In this document: positions 17,733-26,962 of the stretch, one piece after another | Layout of the letters: every line of letters begins with the position of its first letter | Numbering within the stretch: the first letter of the stretch is position 1 | Assembly (NCBI RefSeq): GCF_000876655.1 | Contig: NZ_JYCN01000018.1 | Location: 27-64,026 of the forward strand | Source of the DNA: Arthrobacter sp. SPG23 | GTDB taxonomy: Bacteria; Actinomycetota; Actinomycetes; Actinomycetales; Micrococcaceae | Direction: 5' to 3' | DNA: 64,000 bases | Notes under the pieces: generated by a model | The model's database searches: none | What the model was told of the DNA's origin: nothing | Seen by the model: only the letters and a program-made list of their open reading frames with translations | Position numbers and translations under genes: made by a program

Positions 17733-18110
17733 TCAGCCCGCTTCCCTGCGTGCGTCACCCAGCCAGCCGGCCACTTCGTCGTCGAGGTCGGCCATGGAAC
17801 GAAGTTCCAAGTGGTGCATCCACACGCCGGGGGCCGGGCTGACCACTTCCTTGAAGCGGCCCGACTCTATCCGACGCGGCAGGGCGATGGACAGGACGGC
17901 CGGAACCTCCGACTTTATGTACCGGGCGGGCCACCACATGTAGGCAAATCCCCGGCGTCCCTTGAAGGCCACCTGGCTTTTGGTGGCCCTTATGGTCGAC
18001 GGCGCGTACCCGGCCAGCATGCGCTCCACCTGCCGCAACAACTCCAGCCCCAGCGGGGAACCGCGGAAGACTTCCTCCGGGGTCGAATCCTCGGCGGTGC
18101 CGCGGGTCAC
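17733..18110 (-). CDS. DUF5655 domain-containing protein
   Basis: The 125-residue soluble protein of unknown function has a central pattern TKSQVAFKGRRGFAYMWWPA, which I associate with DUF5655, sometimes fused to DNA/RNA-related domains elsewhere. The start appears to be GTG 18110. It stands alone between two rightward genes with no obvious functional partner. Confidence 0.7.
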   Translation of the reverse strand: MTRGTAEDSTPEEVFRGSPLGLELLRQVERMLAGYAPSTIRATKSQVAFKGRRGFAYMWWPARYIKSEVPAVLSIALPRRIESGRFKEVVSPAPGVWMHHLELRSMADLDDEVAGWLGDARREAG

Positions 18111-18301
18111 GGCCTGCCCGCCGATCGGTGGTCCCTCAAGCCCATGGCGGTGAGCCTACGCCGGGAGGCCCGGGGCGGCAATGACCGGAACTAGCCCGGG
18201 TCCGCTTCTTTGTTGACGTCAAACAACTGGATTCTCCCCGTCCGCTGGCATGATGGATGGCAGACCCACAGATTTTGGACGTTTGGAACAAAGGAGCTCG
18301 A

Positions 18302-19063
18302 ATGGGATTGCTGGACAACAAGACTGCTATTGTGACCGGTTCGTCGAGGGGGATCGGCGCTGACGTCGCCAAGCTCCTCGCAGCCGAAGGTGCCGCCGTC
18401 GTGGTGAACTACCGACAGAAGGCCCCGCGGGCCAACAAGGTTGTCGCTGAAATCGAGGCGGCCGGGGGCCGTGCCGCTGCGGTCGGCGCCGACCTCACCA
18501 CGCAGGAAGGTGTCCAGGCCCTGGCCAGCGCGGCTATGGAGAACTTCGGCTCGCTCGATGTCCTGGTCCTCAACGCTTCCGGCGGGATGGAGTCGGGCAT
18601 GGAAGAGGGCTATGCCCTGAAGTTGAACCGTGATGCCCAGGTCAACATGCTGAACGCTGCCGTGCCGCTGATGCGTGAAGGCTCCCGCGTGGTCTTCGTG
18701 ACCAGCCACCAGGCCCACTTCATCGACTCCGTGCCCACGATGCCGGAGTACGAGCCCGTGGCACGCAGCAAGCGCGCCGGCGAGGACGCCCTGCGCGCCC
18801 TCATTCCGAACCTTGCGGACAAGGGCATCTCCTTCGTGGTGGTTTCCGGCGACATGATCGAAGGAACCGTTACCGCAACGCTGCTTGACCGGTCCAACCC
18901 GGGCGCCATCGAAGCCCGCCGGGCCGAAGCCGGCAAGCTGTATTCGGTTGCCGAGTTCGCCGCGGAGATCGCCAAGATGGTGACTGCCGACGTCGAGACC
19001 GGCCACACCGAGTACGCCGGCGGAGCCGATTACTTCGGCAAGAGCACCGGCCAGGCAGGCTGA
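18302..19063 (+). CDS. Short-chain dehydrogenase with FabL-like Y-x6-K active site
   Basis: The 253-residue SDR has a classical cofactor motif TGSSRGIG (12-19) and LNASGG (90-95). Instead of Y-x3-K it shows Y150-x6-K157 (YEPVARSK), the arrangement of enoyl-ACP reductases FabI/InhA and especially FabL of Bacillus (Tyr151/Lys158 with the same TGSSRG motif, as I recall). It lies downstream of fabG where many actinobacteria keep fabI/inhA, so an enoyl-ACP reductase role is plausible but unproven. AAAGGAGC immediately precedes ATG 18302. A strong terminator follows. Confidence 0.8.
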   Translation: MGLLDNKTAIVTGSSRGIGADVAKLLAAEGAAVVVNYRQKAPRANKVVAEIEAAGGRAAAVGADLTTQEGVQALASAAMENFGSLDVLVLNASGGMESGMEEGYALKLNRDAQVNMLNAAVPLMREGSRVVFVTSHQAHFIDSVPTMPEYEPVARSKRAGEDALRALIPNLADKGISFVVVSGDMIEGTVTATLLDRSNPGAIEARRAEAGKLYSVAEFAAEIAKMVTADVETGHTEYAGGADYFGKSTGQAG

Positions 19064-19097
19064 CACCGCCGCCCGGAAGCATGACCGGGCAGCATGA

Positions 19098-19127
19098 AAG
19101 AAGGCCGGGCATCTGCCCGGCCTTCTT
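19098..19127. terminator. Intrinsic terminator after the SDR gene
   Basis: A 13-bp perfect stem (19098-19110 with 19115-19127, AAGAAGGCCGGGC/GCCCGGCCTTCTT) has a 4-nt loop. It lies between the rightward SDR and the leftward serB and can act in both directions. Confidence 0.88.
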
Positions 19128-19190
19128 GCTGCCACCTCAATCTTTCGTTACCCGGGCGCCACGCCTGTTTGCGCGTGCGTGGCCGTAGCC

Positions 19191-20084
19191 TTACACCCCG
19201 GCGATGTGGCGCACGGCGTCCAGGTAGGGCAGGTTTACCGCCGCATCGGCGGCAGCGCGCACGGCGGGTTTCGCGTTGAAGGCTATGCCGATCCCGGCGG
19301 CACTGAGCATGTCCAGGTCGTTGGCCCCGTCACCCACCGCGATCGTGTGCTCCATGGGGATGCCCTCGGCGGCAGCCCACTCGCGGAGGTACTTTTCCTT
19401 GGCCGCACGGTCGATCACCGCTCCGAGGACCTTGCCGGTCAACGCGCCGTCGACAATTTCCAACTCATTGGCGATCCAGTAGTCCATCCCGAGGTCCTCC
19501 GCAATGGGGCGCAGGATCTGGTTGAACCCGCCCGACACCACTGCCACGGCGTGGCCTGCCGCCTGGAACGCTGCAACCAGATCGGCAGCGCCTTCGCTGA
19601 GCTTCACTTCAGCCCGCACGGAATCGACGACGTCGGCCGGCAGCCCGGCGAGGACCGCCACACGCGCATGCAGGCTCTGGGCGAAGTCGAGTTCCCCGCG
19701 CATGGCCGCTTCGGTGACCGCCGTCACCTCTTCCTTCTTGCCGGCGTAGGCAGCCAGGAGCTCAATGACCTCCTGCTGGATCAGCGTGGAATCGACATCC
19801 ATGATGAGGAACTTCCGCGGTGCATCCCGGAGCGACGCCGGGACGATCGCCGTGTCCATTCCGGTGAAGCCGGCAAAAGCCACCTCCTGACGCAGCGCGG
19901 CGATCTCGGCCGCCGTGCCGGATTCCACGGAGAAATCCACCGTGCACACCTCAAAGCGGGTGTCGCCGGCACGGGTTTCGGCGGAGAAGGAAGCGCCTGA
20001 CCAGGTCAGCAGGGACCGGAGCTGCTCCAGTTCCGAAGGGGACAATTTCACGCCGTAGCTGACCGCAGTCACGTTCGAACTCAT
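19191..20084 (-). CDS. serB: Phosphoserine phosphatase SerB
   Basis: Last step of serine synthesis: phosphoserine to serine. The 297-residue HAD enzyme has DVDST (D96 nucleophile, D98), SGG (motif II) and GDGANDLDM (motif IV). The first roughly 85 residues form the N-terminal regulatory domain seen in SerB of actinobacteria. ATG 20084 begins MSSNVTAVSYG; an upstream in-frame ATG (20108) is possible. The gene is divergent from the ABC ATPase. Confidence 0.95.
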   Translation of the reverse strand: MSSNVTAVSYGVKLSPSELEQLRSLLTWSGASFSAETRAGDTRFEVCTVDFSVESGTAAEIAALRQEVAFAGFTGMDTAIVPASLRDAPRKFLIMDVDSTLIQQEVIELLAAYAGKKEEVTAVTEAAMRGELDFAQSLHARVAVLAGLPADVVDSVRAEVKLSEGAADLVAAFQAAGHAVAVVSGGFNQILRPIAEDLGMDYWIANELEIVDGALTGKVLGAVIDRAAKEKYLREWAAAEGIPMEHTIAVGDGANDLDMLSAAGIGIAFNAKPAVRAAADAAVNLPYLDAVRHIAGV

Positions 20085-20205
20085 GGCTGCAATCTTAGCC
20101 AGCGCCATCCCGGCGCCCGAATTCGTTTCATCGCGCCTGGTGCAGCGGCCGCCCACGGTGTATCAGTTATCAGTCGCACCCGGTTTTGTCCTAGTGTCTA
20201 CTCCT

Positions 20206-20991
<786 letters not shown>

Positions 20992-21009
20992 CCCGGCAGT
21001 CTTCCGAGC

Positions 21010-21795
21010 GTGGAGTTACTCAACGGCGTCTTCATTTTCTTTGCCGGGCTGTGGGCCGGAACCATCAACAGTGTTGTGGGTTCGGGCACCCTGGTCACCT
21101 TCCCGGTGCTTATTGCCCTGGGCATTTCCCCGGTAACTGCCTCCATCAGCAATGCGATGGGCCTGGTGGCGGGCAACGCCGCCGGCGCGTGGGGATACCG
21201 CAAGGAACTGGAGGGGCGGGGCAGGCAGCTGCTCCGCCTGCTGCCTGCATCCCTGCTGGGCGGCATCAGCGGGGCCTGGCTGCTGCTGCACCTTCCGGAG
21301 AAGGTGTTCCACTACGCGGCACCCGCCCTGATTGTGCTCGCGCTGCTGATGGTGGTCTTCCAGCCCCGGCTCCAGCACTGGGTAAGGAACCGGGAGGCCA
21401 ACCCGGAGCACGCCATCAGGGACAAACGACACGGCGTGCTGCTGATCGTGCTGGTGTACCTGGCCGGCGTCTACGGCGGCTATTTCGTGGCCGCGCAGGG
21501 CATCCTCCTGGTGGGGATCCTGGGCGTATTCATGACGGGAACCATCCAAAACGCCAACGCCATGAAGAACATCCTGGTGCTTGGCGTCAACATCGTGGCA
21601 GCGGCGTCCTACCTGCTCTTCGCGTTCGGGCGCATCAACTGGACCGTAGTGGGCATCATTGCGGTGAGCTCGCTCATTGGCGGTGTCATCGGCTCCAAGG
21701 TGGGCCGGCGGCTTTCCCCGCCGGTCCTGCGCGGGGTCATCTTTGCGCTCGGTCTCGTGGCGCTGGGCTTCATGATCACGAACCTGTTCAAATGA
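21010..21795 (+). CDS. TauE/SafE-family sulfite/anion exporter
   Basis: The 261-residue membrane protein has about eight hydrophobic helices. The family pattern is seen in WAGTINSVVGSGTLVTFPVL at the N-terminus and in the second half-repeat GVYGGYFVAAQGILLVGILG. Predicted to export sulfite, sulfonates or related organic anions; the substrate is not readable. The GTG start (21010) is 18 bp after the ABC ATPase stop, so they may be co-transcribed. Confidence 0.9.
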   Translation: MELLNGVFIFFAGLWAGTINSVVGSGTLVTFPVLIALGISPVTASISNAMGLVAGNAAGAWGYRKELEGRGRQLLRLLPASLLGGISGAWLLLHLPEKVFHYAAPALIVLALLMVVFQPRLQHWVRNREANPEHAIRDKRHGVLLIVLVYLAGVYGGYFVAAQGILLVGILGVFMTGTIQNANAMKNILVLGVNIVAAASYLLFAFGRINWTVVGIIAVSSLIGGVIGSKVGRRLSPPVLRGVIFALGLVALGFMITNLFK

Positions 21796-21828
21796 CCGGC
21801 ACCTACGCCCCCGATGAATTGATTTCCA

Positions 21829-22638
21829 GTGACTTTCCACTATCTTGAATCCGCTGACGATCCGCGTGTTTCCGACTACACGCGCCTAACGGACGTACAC
21901 CTTCGCAAGCTCCGGGAGCCCGCCGAGGGCATGTACATCGCGGAGTCGTCGCGTGTGCTCCGGCGTGCCCTGGCGGCCGGTCACCGGCCGCGGTCCTTCT
22001 TCCTTGCGGAGAAGTGGCTTGAGGACCTCAGTGACGTCTTCGACCGGTTCCCGGACGTGCCGGTGTACATAGGCAGCGCCGCCCTGCTGGAGGACATCAC
22101 CGGATTCCACCTGCACCGCGGCGCCATGGCCGCCATGCACCGTCCGTCGCCCGTCCCGCTGCCCGAACTGCTTGCCGGTGCCCGCCGGGTGGCTGTCCTC
22201 GAGGACATCGTGGACCACACGAATGTGGGTGCCATCTTCCGGTCCGCGGCCGCTTTGGGCGTGGACGCCGTGCTGGTGTCTCCCCGGTGCGGCGACCCCC
22301 TGTACCGGCGCAGTGTCCGCGTGAGCATGGGCACGGTGTTCCAGGTTCCGTGGGCCCGCCTGGAGTCGTGGCCGGGTGATCTTGGCGTCCTCCGGGAGCA
22401 GGGTTTCACGGTGGCCGCCCTGGAGCTCACCGGAGACGCCGTGGACCTCGACGAACTCGCAGCACGGAATCCGGACAAGCTCGCGCTGGTTCTCGGCACG
22501 GAAGGGGCAGGCATGAGCCCGGACACGCTCTCCGCCGTGGACCTCGCCGTCAAGATTCCCATGCGGGCCGGAGTCGACTCGCTCAACGTTGCGGCTGCTT
22601 CCGCCGTCGCGTTCTGGGAACTGCGCCCGAAGGACTGA
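21829..22638 (+). CDS. SpoU/TrmH-family RNA 2'-O-methyltransferase
   Basis: The 269-residue protein has an N-terminal RNA-binding substrate domain (about 1-105) and a C-terminal SPOUT knot methyltransferase. Motif 1 is [13 protein letters not shown], motif 2 [10 protein letters not shown], and motif 3 [16 protein letters not shown]. It should methylate a ribose in tRNA or rRNA using SAM; the target is not deducible. The start is GTG 21829. Confidence 0.92.
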   Translation: MTFHYLESADDPRVSDYTRLTDVHLRKLREPAEGMYIAESSRVLRRALAAGHRPRSFFLAEKWLEDLSDVFDRFPDVPVYIGSAALLEDITGFHLHRGAMAAMHRPSPVPLPELLAGARRVAVLEDIVDHTNVGAIFRSAAALGVDAVLVSPRCGDPLYRRSVRVSMGTVFQVPWARLESWPGDLGVLREQGFTVAALELTGDAVDLDELAARNPDKLALVLGTEGAGMSPDTLSAVDLAVKIPMRAGVDSLNVAAASAVAFWELRPKD

Positions 22639-22726
22639 CGCCTGATTCGTGCCGAATCCCTGTTTGGGCTAGGATTGAGTGTTGGTCCGGACACCTGGTG
22701 TTTCGGCCGCATCCCATTCATACCTG

Positions 22727-22748
22727 GCAACTGGCAAAATCCAGTTGC
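22727..22748 (+). promoter_or_regulatory. Hairpin in the 5' leader of the L31 gene
   Basis: GCAACTGG-CAAAAT-CCAGTTGC is a perfect 8-bp inverted repeat ending 18 nt before the L31 start and just ahead of its ribosome-binding region. A candidate -10 (TAGGAT, 22670-22675) would place it inside the transcript. Autogenous leaders have been proposed upstream of rpmE genes in Actinobacteria; whether this belongs to such a motif needs a covariance search. Confidence 0.45.
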
Positions 22749-22766
22749 GTGAACGAAGGTCCCATT

Positions 22767-23024
22767 ATGAAGTCTGATATCCACCCGAAGTACGAAGCTG
22801 TTGTATTCAACGACCTGGCTTCCGGCGTCAAGTTCCTGACCAAGTCCACCGTGTCTTCCAAGAAGACTATCGAGTGGGAAGACGGAAACACCTACCCGGT
22901 CATCGACGTCGAAATCTCCTCCGAGTCCCACCCGTTCTACACGGGCAAGCAGCGCATCATGGACTCCGCAGGCCGCGTCGAGCGCTTCAACGCTCGCTTC
23001 AAGGGCTTCGGCGGCAAGAAGTAA
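22767..23024 (+). CDS. rpmE2: 50S ribosomal protein L31 type B
   Basis: The 85-residue protein reads [20 protein letters not shown], ending in KGFGGKK. It lacks the CxxC zinc ligands of type A L31, so it is the zinc-independent (C-minus) form. In many bacteria type B is induced under zinc limitation by Zur, but I see no Zur-like box upstream. ATG 22767 follows GAAGGTCCC. A strong terminator closes the single-gene unit. Confidence 0.96.
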   Translation: MKSDIHPKYEAVVFNDLASGVKFLTKSTVSSKKTIEWEDGNTYPVIDVEISSESHPFYTGKQRIMDSAGRVERFNARFKGFGGKK

Positions 23025-23048
23025 CATTCTTCTCCCAAGGTCAATTGG

Positions 23049-23080
23049 AAAAGCCCGCACCGGCAACGGTGCGGGCTTTT
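23049..23080 (+). terminator. Intrinsic terminator after rpmE2
   Basis: A 14-bp perfect stem (AAAAGCCCGCACCG, 23049-23062, with 23067-23080) has a GCAA tetraloop and ends in TTTT. It lies 25 bp after the L31 stop. Confidence 0.93.
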
Positions 23081-23120
23081 GCGTTTCCGGTCACCTGCAC
23101 GGTGGGGCAGGATGGGATGC

Positions 23121-24230
23121 ATGACATTTCCTCCTGTTGAGAGCCGTCCGGCGGACGGCATGCACGACGACGGCGGCCGGCGCCACGGTGAGTACAAGGT
23201 GCCCGGCGGCAAGCTCGTTGTGGTGGATTTCGACGTCGTCGGCGGGCACTTCGCGCATGTTTCCCTCAGTGGTGACTTCTTCCTGGAACCCGACGAAGCG
23301 CTGCTGGACATCAACCGCGCCCTGACCGGCCTTCCGGAAACAGCCGCAGCCGCAGATATCTCCACGGCTGTCACCGCGGCCCTGCCCGAGGACGCGGTCC
23401 TTTTTGGTTTCTCCGCCGATGCCGTCTCCATCGCCGTCCGCCGGGCGCTGGCGAAGGCGACCGGCTGGGCTGACCACCACTGGAATGTGATCGCCCCGTC
23501 AGTGCTGCCGACGCATGTCAATGTCGCCCTGGACGAGGTGCTCACCGAGGAAGTCGGGGCGGGGCGGCGGAATCCCACCCTCCGGTTCTGGGACTGGGAG
23601 GAGCCGTCCGTGGTGATCGGCAGCTTCCAGTCGGTCCGCAATGAGGTCCATCCCGAGGGCGTGGCACGGCACGGCATCAGCGTGGTCCGCCGGATCAGCG
23701 GCGGGGGAGCGATGTTCATGGAAGCGGGCAACTGCATCACTTATTCGCTGTACCTGCCGCAGACCCTCGTGGACGGCATCAGCTTTGCCGATTCCTACGC
23801 GTTCCTGGACGCGTGGGTGATGGCTGCGCTGGAAAAACTGGGAATCAGCGCCTTCTATGTGCCCCTCAACGACATCGCCACGGAGCAGGGCAAAATCGGC
23901 GGTGCGGCCCAGAAACGCCTCGCGAACGGCGGCATGCTGCACCACGTCACCATGAGCTACGACATCGACGCCGACAAGATGGTGGAGGTGTTGCGGATCG
24001 GCAAGGAAAAGCTCTCGGACAAAGGCACCACCAGCGCCAAGAAGCGGGTGGACCCCCTGCGCCGCCAGACCGGCCTGCCCCGGGCGGACATCGTTCAGGC
24101 CATGATGGATGTCTTCAGCGGCCGGTACGGGGCCACACCGTCAGTCCTGACGGACGCCGAACTTGCCGCCGCGCATGATCGAGTGGCGGCCAAGTTCGGC
24201 ACCGAGGAGTGGCTGCACCGGGTCCCTTAG
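23121..24230 (+). CDS. Lipoate-protein ligase with N-terminal accessory domain (reversed domain order)
   Basis: Attaches lipoate to lipoyl domains of 2-oxoacid dehydrogenases or GcvH. Residues about 20-110 resemble the LplA C-terminal accessory domain (GEYKVPGGKLVVVDFDV, then SGDFFLEPDEAL). The BPL/LPL catalytic domain follows at about 125-330, with RRISGGGA (190-197) and lysine 258 in GKIGGAAQKR. In E. coli LplA the order is catalytic then accessory, so this protein is permuted. ATG 23121 is the first start consistent with family sequence. It converges on pepN. Confidence 0.88.
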   Translation: MTFPPVESRPADGMHDDGGRRHGEYKVPGGKLVVVDFDVVGGHFAHVSLSGDFFLEPDEALLDINRALTGLPETAAAADISTAVTAALPEDAVLFGFSADAVSIAVRRALAKATGWADHHWNVIAPSVLPTHVNVALDEVLTEEVGAGRRNPTLRFWDWEEPSVVIGSFQSVRNEVHPEGVARHGISVVRRISGGGAMFMEAGNCITYSLYLPQTLVDGISFADSYAFLDAWVMAALEKLGISAFYVPLNDIATEQGKIGGAAQKRLANGGMLHHVTMSYDIDADKMVEVLRIGKEKLSDKGTTSAKKRVDPLRRQTGLPRADIVQAMMDVFSGRYGATPSVLTDAELAAAHDRVAAKFGTEEWLHRVP

Positions 24231-24253
24231 CAGATCCCCCGGGTCCGGAAGGA

Positions 24254-26872
24254 CTAGGAGGCCTGCCGCAGCGCAGCCGCCTGGGCCGAAAGGGCTCGGT
24301 GCAGGTGGCTCCGCTGCTCGACGATGATGCGGCGCAGTGCCCGCGGGGCCTCCGGGTGCCCCTCGAGCCAGCCGTCTGTCAGGACAATCACGGCATTCGT
24401 GTCCGGACTGCCGCCGTCCAGGTCCTGCCCTGCGGGGTAAAGCCCGCGGACAATCCGGCTGGCGATCTCGATGCTGCGCTCAGCCCAAACGTCTTCCAGG
24501 CATTCGAAATACGGTTCCACGAACGGCTCCAGCAGGCCGTCAGGTGCGGTGTTGAAGCCTGCGATCGTGGCGCTCAGCAGCTGGTTGGAGAGCGCAGTGC
24601 CTTTGACGGCGGCCTCCCAGGCAGCGGCTTTGACGGCGGCATCCGGACGGGCTGCGAGTGCCGTGGCATGGCCGGCGCGGCCGGAAGCCGTGGTGTCGCG
24701 GGCAAGTTCAGCATCGAGTTCGGCCTCCGTTGCCTGCCCGTTGGCCGCCAGGGCCTGCCACAGGCTCCAGCGCAGCTCCGGGTCGACGGCAAGGCCTTCG
24801 AACACCGTTGTACCGTCCAGGATCCCCCTCACGAGGTCAAGGCGGCCTGTTGCCTGCCGGCTGGTGGTGGCGAGGGTCCTCGCCCAGGCCAGCTGGTGGT
24901 CCGAACCGGGGCGGGCTGCGCCAAGTTCCCGGGCCGCCACGTCAAGGAAACCGTCCCGGACCGTGGCCCGTTCCGAAGCGGGGACATAGCGGTCGATCGC
25001 GGTTGAGGCGTTGCCCAGCACGTTCAGCAGGACACCGATTCCCTGTTCAACAGGGCCGAAGGTTTCCACTGCCGCTACATAGCGGTCCGCCGGTGCCACA
25101 CCGTCGCGTGCCGCATCCCAGAGTGCAGTCCAGCACAGCGCCCGCGCCATCGGATCCTGCAGGGCGCCGAGGGACGCGCGCGCGGTCGCTTCGGAGCGGG
25201 GATCAAGACGCACCTTCACGTAACTGAGGTCGTCATCGTTGACCAGAAGGAGCGCCGGACGTGGTTTGCCCTCCAGTTCAGCCACCACCGTGCCCTGGCC
25301 CGTCAGGTCTGTTTCCACGCTGTCCACGCGGACCAGCAGGCCCTCCGCGTCGAAGTCGTAGAGACCGATGCGCAGCCGGTGCGGGCGCAGTTCCTGGCGT
25401 CCCGTGGCGGGGTCCACCGCATCCTGGACGAGGGTCACTGAGCCCAGCACGCCGTCGTGCTCTTCGATGGTGGCAGAGACGGTTGAGATCCCCGAGGTCT
25501 GCAGCCACTGGCGCGCCCATGATGCCAGGTCCCGGCCGGACGCCTCACCCAGGGCCGCCAGCAGGTCCGCCAGCGTGGTGTTGCCGTACTCGTGCTCGCG
25601 GAAGTACCGGCGGGAGCCGGCGATGAATGCCTCGAAGCCGACGTAGGCCACGAGTTGCTTGAGCACGGATGCGCCCTTGGCGTACGTGATGCCGTCAAAG
25701 TTCTGCTTGGCGGCCTCGAGGTCGGGAATGTCGGCCACGATGGGGTGGGTGGTGGGCAGCTGGTCCTGGACGTAGGCCCAGGCCTTGCGGTTGTTGGCGA
25801 AGTTCACCCACGCCGTATCCCAGTCCGTGGCGCGGTCCACGGCCAGGGTGCCCATGTAGTCGGCAAGGGACTCCTTGAGCCACAGATCGTTCCACCATTT
25901 CATGGTCACGAGGTCGCCGAACCACATGTGCGCCATTTCGTGCATGAGGGTGTTGGCCCGGCCCTGGTACTGGGAATCGGCCGCGCGGGACGTAAAAACG
26001 TAGTTTTCGGTGAAGGTGACCAGCCCCGGGTTCTCCATGGCCCCGAGGTTGTACTCGGGCACGAAGGCCTGGTCGTATTTGCCCCAGGGGTACGGGTAGT
26101 CAAAAAGGTTGTTGAAGAAGCCGAGCCCCTTCTTGGTGAGCTGGAACAGGTGCCCGGTGTCGAAGGACCCGGCCATGGACTTGCGGCAGTACAGGGCCAG
26201 CGGGACTTCCAGTGCGGTGCCGTCCTCCAGTGTTCCGCTCCAGTGGTCCAAAGCCTTGAAGTAGGGGCCGGCCAGCACGGTGGTGATGTAGGTGGACATC
26301 CGCGGCGTCGGCGCGAAGTCCCAGCGGCTGGTGGCGGGGTCGCTCGTCAGCTGCGTGCGGCCGGCCTCGGCGCCGTTGGAGGCCACCTGCCAGTCGGACG
26401 GAGCCATCACGTGGAAGGTAAATTCCGCTTTGAGGTCCGGTTGTTCAAAGTTTGCGAACACCCGCCGCGCATCGGCGGGTTCGTACTGGGTGTAAAGGTA
26501 GCACTGGCCGTCCGCGGGGTCGAAGAAGCGGTGCATGCCCTCGCCGGAGGTGCTGTACAGCGCTGTTCCGGTGACGGTCACCTGGTTTTCGGCCTGCAGG
26601 TTGTCCAGCCGGATGCGGGATCCGTCCACGACGTCGGCGACGGAAAGCCCTTTTCCGTTCAGGAAGACACTGTGCACGTCGCTGCTGATGAAGTCCAGGA
26701 ACGTGGATCCGCCGGGTTCCCGGGCCGAGAAGGTGATGACGCTGCGGCTCGTATAGCCCGTCTCCTCCGGGTCCTGCGCCTGGCGGACGTCCAGGGAAAC
26801 GTCATAGCTGTGGGTGGTGATCAGGGCTGAGCGGGTTGCCGCTTCATCGCGTTGCAGGTTCTCATTCGACAC
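24254..26872 (-). CDS. pepN: Aminopeptidase N (M1 family)
   Basis: Zinc aminopeptidase of 872 residues that removes N-terminal amino acids from peptides. GAMENPGLVTF (exopeptidase motif) and HEMAHMWFGD with a downstream LWLKES glutamate complete the M1 zinc site (about residues 311-335). The ERAP1-like C-terminal helical domain fills the rest. Size and motifs fit actinobacterial PepN. I prefer GTG 26872 (then SNENLQRD); TTG 26875 is one codon upstream. Confidence 0.96.
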   Translation of the reverse strand: MSNENLQRDEAATRSALITTHSYDVSLDVRQAQDPEETGYTSRSVITFSAREPGGSTFLDFISSDVHSVFLNGKGLSVADVVDGSRIRLDNLQAENQVTVTGTALYSTSGEGMHRFFDPADGQCYLYTQYEPADARRVFANFEQPDLKAEFTFHVMAPSDWQVASNGAEAGRTQLTSDPATSRWDFAPTPRMSTYITTVLAGPYFKALDHWSGTLEDGTALEVPLALYCRKSMAGSFDTGHLFQLTKKGLGFFNNLFDYPYPWGKYDQAFVPEYNLGAMENPGLVTFTENYVFTSRAADSQYQGRANTLMHEMAHMWFGDLVTMKWWNDLWLKESLADYMGTLAVDRATDWDTAWVNFANNRKAWAYVQDQLPTTHPIVADIPDLEAAKQNFDGITYAKGASVLKQLVAYVGFEAFIAGSRRYFREHEYGNTTLADLLAALGEASGRDLASWARQWLQTSGISTVSATIEEHDGVLGSVTLVQDAVDPATGRQELRPHRLRIGLYDFDAEGLLVRVDSVETDLTGQGTVVAELEGKPRPALLLVNDDDLSYVKVRLDPRSEATARASLGALQDPMARALCWTALWDAARDGVAPADRYVAAVETFGPVEQGIGVLLNVLGNASTAIDRYVPASERATVRDGFLDVAARELGAARPGSDHQLAWARTLATTSRQATGRLDLVRGILDGTTVFEGLAVDPELRWSLWQALAANGQATEAELDAELARDTTASGRAGHATALAARPDAAVKAAAWEAAVKGTALSNQLLSATIAGFNTAPDGLLEPFVEPYFECLEDVWAERSIEIASRIVRGLYPAGQDLDGGSPDTNAVIVLTDGWLEGHPEAPRALRRIIVEQRSHLHRALSAQAAALRQAS

Positions 26873-26962
26873 CAAGCTATTGAATCATGGGCCCGGCCGG
26901 ACCATCCCCGAGGCTGAGCGGGGACGCTGACGAAGCCTTCACCTGACGAAGCCGTTGAACGA

